Position numbers and translations under genes: made by a program
The notes under the pieces: model-generated
Database searches by the model: none
The model's input: only the letters and a program-made list of their open reading frames with translations
Told to the model about the DNA's origin: nothing
Shown here: one piece after another, positions 56,792-64,000 of the stretch
How the letters are laid out: each line of letters starts with the position of its first letter
How positions within the stretch are numbered: position 1 is the first letter of the stretch
Assembly (NCBI GenBank): GCA_038363925.1
Contig: JAQQWL010000009.1
Span: 434,001 to 498,000, forward strand
From: Apiospora phragmitis
Lineage: Eukaryota; Ascomycota; Sordariomycetes; Amphisphaeriales; Apiosporaceae
Reading direction: 5' to 3'
DNA: 64,000 bases

Positions 56792-58009
56792 ATGCTGCAA
56801 TTCCCTTCGGGCGCCTGGCGCAGATATGGCACCATCTTGTTGGTCTCGGTCGCCGCCGTCATCCTTTACGCCTACATCGACCTCTCGTACTCGCTGCCCT
56901 GGAACCCAGACCGCCCGAGCCTGCCCATGTTCCCCGCCGCCCCGCTGGCCAAAGCCTGCGACGGCGCCTTCCCTCTTCCCAGTGCCGACGACGATGCGGC
57001 TCTGGTGATACCCAACATTGTCCACTACATCTGGCTGCTGGCCGACCCGGCCATCCTGTCCCTCGACTTCAAGGTCTTCATCAGTGTCTACTCGGCCCAC
57101 CTCTACTTCCGCCCCGACAAGATATACGTCCACACCGACGCCTCGCCCGAGCTGTGGGCGCGCACCAAGGCCTCCTCCGGCAGCGACTGGACCCGACGGG
57201 TGCTCAATCTCCCGCGCGTCGAGCCCAAGTTCATCGAGAACCCCCGGCTGACCACGACAGGCGTCGCGATCGACACCTTCGGCGCCAAGTCGGACTTCCT
57301 CCGCGCCCACGCCCTGCGCGACCTCGGCGGCATCTACCTGGACGTCGACGCCGTCCCCCTGCGCGACGTGGCCCCCTTGCGCCGCGCCGGCTTCGCCAAC
57401 GTCGTGGGCGGCGCGACGGCACTGGCGCCCAAGCACACGGGCTACGTCAACACGGGCGTCTGGCTGGCGCGCCCCCGCTCCAGCCTGGCCGTCCTCTTCG
57501 CCGAGGCCATGGACGCGTTCTACGACGGCGTCTGGGCCGTCAGCGTCGGCATCCTCACCGACCTGGCGTACCGCTTGCATGCCGTGCCGGGCGAGGTGCT
57601 CATCCTGAACCCGCGCGCCTTCGCGCCCGCCAGCTTCGAGCGGGCCGACACCGTCCGCCTCTTCCGACCGTATCGCGACGCCGCCGCAAAGCCGCTCCTG
57701 TCTCATCAAGGAAACAGTGGTGACGATGACGACGGACTGCCAACGGAACTAGCGAGCACGTGCGCCGATGCACTAGCTTGACTGCGTCAGCGCGAGCACG
57801 CGGCCGCCGAGACCTGGGAAATGGACTTCTCGGCGACCTATGTTCTGCACGCCTTTGACGACGATGCTTCCGAAGTCGGTGGTGCGTGGGATGGAAAGAT
57901 CACGCTTCCGTACATACTCGCGCGGCAGAGTAACTATGCAAGAGCCGTGTATCCAGCTATAAGTCATGCTATTAAGGCTGGCGTTATTCCCGCGGAAGAG
58001 ACAATATGA
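56792..58009 (+). CDS. GT32-type Golgi glycosyltransferase with an in-frame TGA
   Basis: Type II membrane protein: one N-terminal signal anchor ('YGTILLVSVAAVILYAYIDL') then a luminal catalytic domain. 'IPNIVHYIWL' and the DXD motif in 'LRDLGGIYLDVDAVPLRD' (about residues 180-200) identify a Gly_transf_sug/GT32 enzyme that uses a nucleotide sugar and Mn2+, related to Och1/Sur1 mannosyltransferases. 'GYVNTGVWLARPRS' and 'GILTDLAYRLHAVPGEVLIL' continue the fold. A TGA at 57779-57781 ends the first 329 codons, but the same frame stays open for 75 more with the expected family C-terminus ('TYVLHAFDDD', 'LPYILARQSNYARAVYP') to TGA at 58007-58009. Nonsense mutation or readthrough; see findings. Confidence 0.85.
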
Positions 58010-58160
58010 TGATGTGTTAGCTTGTTAGAGGGAAATGCTAAGATGATTAACTGCTAATTGATTTTACGGCACTATACGTTAAAATACATCTTCTCCATAT
58101 GTGCTTGTTGTACCGCGAGGAAAAGCCACTGGGCTATGGGCAGACGATGTTTATGTAACA

Positions 58161-58939
58161 CTACCATATGCTTGATGTGTGCAGGATTACCGTCAGTTCC
58201 TTATAATAGGGGTCAAGTACCCTCTCCACAAGCCCATCCTTGATCCATGCATTATCCCAGCCAGGGCGCCAGAGGCTCCTGCAATACTCCCAATATTCCG
58301 GATAAAAGCCGGAGTACTCCCAGTCTAGAATTGCGACCACGGTTGAACCCCGGACAGAATATTGCGAGGTGCAAAGTCGTTATGGGTCATGACGATATCG
58401 TGGCCATGCATGGTGGTTCGCTGCATCTGGCAGAGAAGAAGCGTGAATGCCTCTTCGTCTTCGCGATCTTTAGACCATGCCTGACACAGACCCTCGTTGA
58501 ATTCCTCCTCGGTTTGGTACGGTCCATATGACCAGGGGCGTGCACAGATGAACTGATCGTCGCATGCCGAGCCGTCCGCGGCGCCGATGAAGGGCCCTTT
58601 GATGCTGCGAAGCTCGTCGAAATACGTTCAGAGCTGTTTCATCACTGATTCCCTCGCCTCCATGTCCAATGTTGCCCACGCATGGTCCAGTCGGGTTCCC
58701 GCCACATATTCCATGACGGTACACCAAAAGCCTGTTCGCTGATCCTCATACACGTTATAGACTTCCGGGAGCGGGATGCTGGTATGCTGTCGTACAAATT
58801 TCATCGTGTTGCCTTGTGCCTCTCGGATATGTGCCCCAGTCTTGACGACGGTCTTGCCGTCTTTGAGAAGCCGGACGCCAGTAAAAGGCTCCATAAGCAC
58901 GGCCTCGTCCATCTCTTCTTTGGTCACGATGCGACCCAT
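58161..58939 (-). CDS. Aminoglycoside phosphotransferase-like (APH) kinase, interrupted
   Basis: Protein-kinase-like APH fold common in fungi: 'VRLLKDGKTVVKTGAHIREA' (N-lobe with ATP-binding Lys), 'IPLPEVYNVYED', 'FWCTVMEYVAGTRLDHAW' (hinge), 'IVMTHNDFAPRNIL' (catalytic HxDxxxxN) and 'VVAILDWEYSGFYPEYWEY' (the DxD/DFG-equivalent Mg site). Small-molecule kinases of unknown substrate; not evidence of drug resistance. The reading frame contains a TGA at 58628-58630 (between '-VMKQL' and 'TYFDELRSIKGPFIG') and a frame change at the C-run 58348-58351 that one extra C (G on the coding strand) restores. End at 58161. Confidence 0.7.
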
Positions 58940-59163
58940 TTTGGCTAGACCTGACGGGAACGGGGTCGTTTCTGTGTCGAAACGTTGGCTTCATAAAAAT
59001 CAAAAAATAGGATTGGTTAAATGCCCAGAAAGGGGCAAAGATATCGATAGCTATTAAGGCGGCTAGTTTTCAACTTAAGTATCTTATTTAATGGGAGTTG
59101 AAACCAGCACTAGCTGTAAATTTTAAAAAAGAGAGCCAATAGAGTTTAGGCACCATAGGTATA

Positions 59164-59205
59164 ACGTATCCCACAAGCGAATGTCCTACACAAGCGAATG
59201 TCCTA
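59164..59205 (+). repeat. Left terminal inverted repeat of copy 2
   Basis: Two tandem copies of the 'caagcgaatgtccta' unit (17-bp period). Confidence 0.85.
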
Positions 59206-60943
59206 CTTTCATAAATTTCCTCATAGCCTTAACTTTTTTTTATATTCTTTTACGTCCGAAAATATTATAACTTTAAAAAGAAAGTGATATAATTCTAGCG
59301 CTTTAAGCGCTTTAAGAAGACTTAGTTTTAAGCGTACGAAAAGCTATATTAATTTATTACGTTTTATTAAAAACTTTATAATATAAACGAAATAATTAAA
59401 CTATACGACGCGAAATATTTACGAATTTTTAAAAGCTTTTAAATTTTAAAAAAGATATAATTATTTAATATATTATTAATTTAAATACGCGATCGTTTCT
59501 TCCTCGGCTAAGTAATATTAAAAATATAGCGAATTAATTATTTAACTTACGCGACGCGAGACGCGTCGGCGTTAATTAAGCCTTTAACTTCGTATGATAA
59601 TAACTAGACCTCCGGACGCGTTTTAATCGAAGAATTAATTATTAAAAAGTCCTTTATAAAGATCTCGACGCGTATTACGTATAGTTTATTCTTATATAGA
59701 ATATAATTTATACATATAAGATTTAAAAAGAGGATATTTATAACTTTAATAAAACCGGCTTTTTTATAAGTTAAATCTCGTTCGAAATAATCGTAATTAC
59801 TTTTAATTAATATAGAAAGCTTAAAGTAATATAGTAAAAAAACCGGGAATAAGTTATAATTATTTAAAACGTTAAATTACACGGTTACGCTAACCCTTTA
59901 TATATTATCTTTATTAAAAAAACGTACCTCTTTTTTTAATACGAAAACAGTTTATTATTAAAAGATTAAGTAATCGTAATTATTAAAAATAACTAAATCA
60001 CGAATAAAAGAGGCGAAAACTAGATTCGATATTTTAATAAATACACGAAATCTCGTACGAAAAATATTTACCGCCTATTAATCCTTAACGGCTATAAGAG
60101 CTACTATTCGATAACTTTTAAACTTTATTATAAAAAGAACTCGATTATTATACTCTATATACTTTTTTATTCGTCGTATAAGCTCTAACCTTTTAATATT
60201 AACTGTTTTTATATATTAAAAAAAGCGTATAAAAAAAATTAAATATTTTATACGGGCGTATATTATTTATATTTTAAAGGAAGACTTCCTATTAATATTT
60301 TTAAAAACGTTCTAGGCGATTTTTATCGTTTCGAATATATAAAGAAGCTTTTAAAAAATAGGACTCGTTTCGTATAATCCGTAATATATTATTTTATAAT
60401 TAAATATAAAACTACGTATTTTAATACCTCCGGGAATATTTTCCGGCCTATTTATTCCTTAAGAATTAAAAACTTTAAATAATTCGATTAAGGTTTAATT
60501 TTAAACTAAATACGTTTAAAACCGTATTATATAATATTAAAATAATTTTTCGATATTTATTTTAATTAAATTATAAAGGTTATAATATATATTATATACC
60601 GAGTTACTCTTTTAAAAAGTAAAAACGCGATATTTCGAAAAAAATAAATAAAATATTTAACCGGCGCCGTCGTATAAAAAAGAAACGGCTATAAGATAAA
60701 GGATTACTTTATATATAAACTAAAAAAAACCTATAGTTTTAAAAAGATACTAATAAATAATTATATAAAGATGTTTAAAATAAGCTAATAACGCTATAAA
60801 ATCTATAGAGAGCTTAGGTATAATACGCGTACTTATTAAAATAATTTAAAAGTATTTAAAGATAAGAATTTCGATTAATTTTAATATATTAAATACTTTA
60901 TAGTAAAATTAACTTATATTTTATTAAAAGGGGTATAAAATAA

Positions 60944-60985
60944 TAAGACATTCGCTTATATAGAACATGCGCTTGTAGGATACGT
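60944..60985 (-). repeat. Right terminal inverted repeat of copy 2
   Basis: The reverse complement starts 'acgtatcctacaagcg' and has the same double unit as the left end, with several transitions. Confidence 0.85.
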
Positions 60986-61378
60986 TATAAGCAGATACAT
61001 GTAGTAAAAGCGGTTGACTTTAGGCGCCCGTTAACCAACAAAGATTCCCCCGCACTTAACTGGCTCCTCCCTCCCCTTATCTTTCATCTCTCTGGCTCCA
61101 ACCTGCACCGCTTGCGCTCCATAACATCATACACCATGATGCGAGCATTGAATCTTCTCGGGCGCCACCTCCCGAATCCCCCTGTTTAGTGGCATTTGAG
61201 ACTCCCACTAGCAGGACAAGTGTTGTTTCGCCCTCTTGGGCGCCGGAGAAGCGCCACGACGCGTGAGCATTCGCACCGTTTCTGCTGTTCCAGGAGCCAA
61301 CGAGTTCACGGCAAGATCCATAGGTCCCATCACGACGCTCATATTGTCGTCATAGACATGAACGTCATCGTCGGGATC
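60986..61378. other. Intergenic region
   Basis: Normal composition resumes immediately after the transposon; no gene seen. Confidence 0.4.
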
Positions 61379-63034
61379 TCAGGTGCAGTTGCGGTCCACT
61401 GGTAATCCGGCTCGGATCAGTGCTTCGACTGCGAGGTAGTTGCCGCGCGAACACAGGGTCCCGGCTACTTCGGAGAGATACACGGCCTCTAGGTCGCCGC
61501 TATTGAGAACCACGGGAACGTCCAGGACCTGGGCTTCCTCGATAAGGTAGATTATGGCATCGGTGCAGTCAAGGTTGGCGCCGTCCGAGAGTACATTACA
61601 CCACTGATACACGTCAAGTATCAACAACTTCGTCCCCAGTAGAACGCGCAACTCTTCAACACGATTGCCTGCCACAGCAGCATTTGCTGACTCGATCGAG
61701 ACTACTGCCTGGTGGGAAAGCAGAAGTTGCAGCATGCTCAGTTGGCCTTGCCAGGCGGCTATCTCCACCGGCGTGGGCGTAGTAGACCACGATGACCCCG
61801 GGCTCGGGCGCTCTAATTATTGTCGGAAAAGGTGCACCGTTGTCAATCAATAACTCGGCGACCTCCGCGTGGTTTCCAAGCACAGCCCTCAAAAGCGCTC
61901 TACCCATGCTCCAGTCTCGGTCAGCAGTTCGGCCACTGCCGAGACGATTCAAGTTCAGCATCCTCTGGATGAATGAAATTTTACCCAGAGAGAGGCAGCT
62001 ACCCCGATCGCGGTAAGTAGATGGGGACCATGGGGGAAGAGGCTGTATCGCGGTTCCAGAAGCAAGTTGAGCATGTCCATATCGTCGTTCTTGACGGCTG
62101 CAGCTACGGGATTGCACTGGTTGCCGTTGACCCAGGCCCTGCTTGAGAGAACCCGTCTGACAAGAACAGGCTTCCGAGCTTTGACGGCAGCGTAGAGAGA
62201 TGTCCCAAAAGAGGAGCTTTCCCCCCGTAGATCTACCTGGTGTGAGCCCACATATGTCGTGGTGGAATCGTCCTGTGCGCCGTGCTTATGCTTTACTGCA
62301 GCGGCGATGGCCGATTCGTAGATGGCGTCTAGGCCAAGCACAATGACGGCGGGAAGCAACGCGACTCGGCCATCCCGCTCCCTTTGCTCCATCTGCCTTT
62401 GCTCCATGCACCTTTGCTGTCTTGTCTGGTTCGGCGCTACCGGCCTTGGACATTTCAGTTTCTGCTTGATGCCTCGGTACCATCCGGGCTTTCCTCCCCA
62501 CCACAGCTCCTCGACCTCAGGAGAATAGTCATTGATGTAGTGACACAAGGTCAGCAGTGCCGCGTACCTCGTCCTCCTTTGCTGTTGGTCTTCTGCTGCT
62601 GCAGCTGTCGGCGACTCCAAGAGTTCGTCCAAGATCCATTCGAGACGTGACTCAATGTTCGCGTCGCGGGATTCCGGTAGCACATCCCGGGGCCGCGAAA
62701 TCCGATACTCGAGATAGCGCGCGAGAAACGGCACGGGACTCGGTGCGCTGATGCCTGGTGCGCAGCCCATGAGATCCTTGGTGTGCAGCGCGTTGGTGGC
62801 CTCTAACGCTACAAACACCTCTTGGCTAAACAGCTCTAGTTGACAGTCAGCCAGTCAGTCAATAATTAGTCACGGCTTGAACACTCGGTGGAAGTTGCAA
62901 AGTAGGAAGGTGGTAGTCATACTGCAAAGAAGACGGAGCCGCGCCAGGAATGGGAGATTTGGCGGTACTACGACATATCGCAGTATGTTCCGGATTATCC
63001 CCAATGGTAAATCAGTGAACGAATTGGGACTCAT
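61379..63034 (-). CDS. F-box-like/ankyrin-repeat protein, frame-broken
   Basis: Start at ATG 63034 gives 'MSPNSFTDLPLGIIRNILRY', a divergent F-box-like N-terminus, then an intron about 62874-62836 (gtgact...aactag, phase uncertain), then a long helical region ('LFSQEVFVALEATNALHT', 'YAALLTLCHYINDYSPEVEE') and degenerate ankyrin repeats: 'TSLYAAVKARKPVLVRRVL', 'PVAAAVKNDDMDMLNLLLEP', 'GRALLRAVLGNHAEVAELLI', 'MEIAAWQGQLSMLQLLLSHQ' and 'SRGNYLAVEALIRAGLPVD'. The reading frame changes at about 61960-62010 and 61790. Such F-box/ankyrin proteins are common and variable in fungi; substrate unknown. May be a single gene with indels or a pseudogene. Confidence 0.55.
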
Positions 63035-63743
63035 GTTGACGGCCTTGCTCCCAAATGCTTGTCCGCATACATGGGACTGATGAGGTTGATGGTTGAGTGT
63101 GTTTGTAGGCGTGAGATGTTCTGAGTGCGGGGCGGGGAATTGCTCACAATTAGGCCGGGCTGTTATTAGTGAATCGCTACAGCGCCGCACCTACTGAAAT
63201 TGTCAGGTGTTTGGGCGTTTCGTATCTCGCAGGCTTCTTGGGGACATTATTGACCTTTCTTTACTGCTGGAGATGTCCGGATTACAAGAGATATAACATG
63301 TCTTTTTGTTTATTGGTGTTGAATGCAGGGTAACGGTCACAGGGCCACCCAGTCCATTGATGCACGGTGAGGACCGATTGATTGTGGTTTACTGGGCAGG
63401 TTCTTTTCTTTAGGCACCCACCAATCACACCTTGCAAAAGGAAAACGGCCCCTGTGGTTATGAAATATACGTCGACAACGACATCATCTGCATACTTCAA
63501 TGTGTACAACACAAACCCAACCATTGTCTAATCTATGCGAAAATAAAACAATGACACAGTGTTCTGTTCTACTATCCGCTTATTCAACTACTATTTCTCG
63601 CCATTCCACCAATGATCATCGCGTCCCTAGGTAGGCAGTGTTATAGATATATGGCCGGCCACATCCGACCTGAGGATCAAGATCGTCCGTCCGGTGCATT
63701 ATTGCAATCTGCTCTGTTGCGACGGAAACCCTCGATCAAGGCG
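63035..63743. other. Intergenic region
   Basis: No gene seen. Confidence 0.4.
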
Positions 63744-64000
63744 TTATCCCTCGACCTTGTCTACGGAACCATGTATGGAAGGATCAAAAAGCGGCACGAC
63801 CCCAACCTCGCACAGCCAGTACGTAGCATACGGGCCACTTTCAGGGGGTCGCCATGCCGACCAGTGCTCCGCATCAGCCGCCCGATAAGGCGCCGCCTCC
63901 CGTAGCTCGCGGTCGCGGTTCTGCGCATGGGCGAGGCGCACCCGCTCAAGGCCCTGGCGAGCGCCGGCGTCTCCGGGAAACCGCCGCCGTCGTGCTGCAT
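63744..64000 (-). CDS. Partial gene, C-terminal end only
   Basis: The minus strand is open from the right edge to a stop at 63744 with GC-rich coding composition and plausible protein ('LERVRLAHAQNRDRELREAA', 'EHWSAWRPPESGPYATYW', 'CEVGVVPLFDPSIHGS'). Start lies outside the window. Family not recognised; an overlapping frame on the same strand is also open, so the exact frame is tentative. Confidence 0.4.
   Translation of the reverse strand, partial: AARRRRFPGDAGARQGLERVRLAHAQNRDRELREAAPYRAADAEHWSAWRPPESGPYATYWLCEVGVVPLFDPSIHGSVDKVEG

Larger units (their letters stand above)
59164..60985 (+). mobile_element. Pogo-type DNA transposon, copy 2, complete but RIP-mutated
   Basis: 1822 bp with TA duplicated at each end (59162-59163 and 60986-60987) and TIRs of about 42 bp, beginning 'acgtatcccacaagcgaatg' and ending '-gcgcttgtaggatacgt'. 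Each TIR contains the motif 'acaagcgaatgtccta' twice in tandem, probably the transposase-binding sites. On the plus strand a DDE_1 core is still readable at about 60085-60235: 'LNGYKSYYSITFKLYYKKN' and 'FNINCFYILKKAY' correspond to the pogo blocks LDGHxSH...F and PLDVGCFxPLK. The frame has many stops. Confidence 0.9.

Noticed and set aside
58161..58939. Antibiotic resistance gene
   Set aside because: APH-fold kinases are a large fungal family of unknown substrate; nothing indicates drug resistance.

Overview
The window comes from the nuclear genome of a filamentous ascomycete, most likely a Sordariomycete. The evidence is short spliceosomal introns of about 42-98 nt (GTAAGT-type donors, CTAAC-type branch sites), GC-rich codons, typical ascomycete families (HET, fungal OTT_1508-type deaminase, GT32, OPT, Rtc1, Slx4) and a large AT-rich block that looks heavily RIP-mutated (CpA/TpG nearly absent, TpA abundant, CpG kept). 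Most genes here are single-copy housekeeping or accessory genes; there are no operons.

Layout. 1-5.4 kb: divergent Rtc1/WDR24 (SEA complex) and Vps38/UVRAG-like genes. 6.2-7.4 kb: an F-box-like gene. 9.0-10.2 kb: an unrecognised single-exon gene. 10.6-12.9 kb: a DUF2235 hydrolase. 13.9-14.9 kb: a DapA-family aldolase/lyase behind a G/C-tract region. 15.4-18.7 kb: two same-strand zinc-finger paralogues with an intron at the same place, each carrying one in-frame amber codon. 19.6-21.5 kb: a three-exon OTT_1508-like deaminase. 22.0-23.2 kb: a secreted protein resembling TRI14. 23.8-24.6 kb: a broken ankyrin gene. 25.5-26.2 kb: a small secreted cysteine-rich protein 220 bp from the AT-rich block.

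26.4-36.5 kb is a nested transposon graveyard: a pogo-type DNA transposon (minus) split by a second, less decayed TIR element, tRNA-like duplicated relics, and a 5'-truncated Ty3/gypsy chromovirus. 37.3-42.7 kb: OPT transporter and class I CPD photolyase. 44.2-47.9 kb: divergent RPS21 (eS21) and SLX4. 48.4-49.6 kb: NUDIX hydrolase. 49.9-55.2 kb: a decayed HET gene facing an almost intact HET gene. 56.8-58.9 kb: a GT32 glycosyltransferase and an APH-type kinase, each with an in-frame TGA. 59.2-61.0 kb: a second, complete and inverted copy of the pogo-type element. 61.4-63.0 kb: an F-box/ankyrin gene. A partial gene runs off the right edge.

A recurring feature is clean frame changes in otherwise conserved genes. 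At least seven are explained by one missing G or C in a homopolymer, which suggests base-calling/assembly errors rather than decay. A second class, in-frame TAG/TGA codons that would all arise by C-to-T changes, is not explained by homopolymer error. All calls are from reading the sequence; no alignment or database search was possible.
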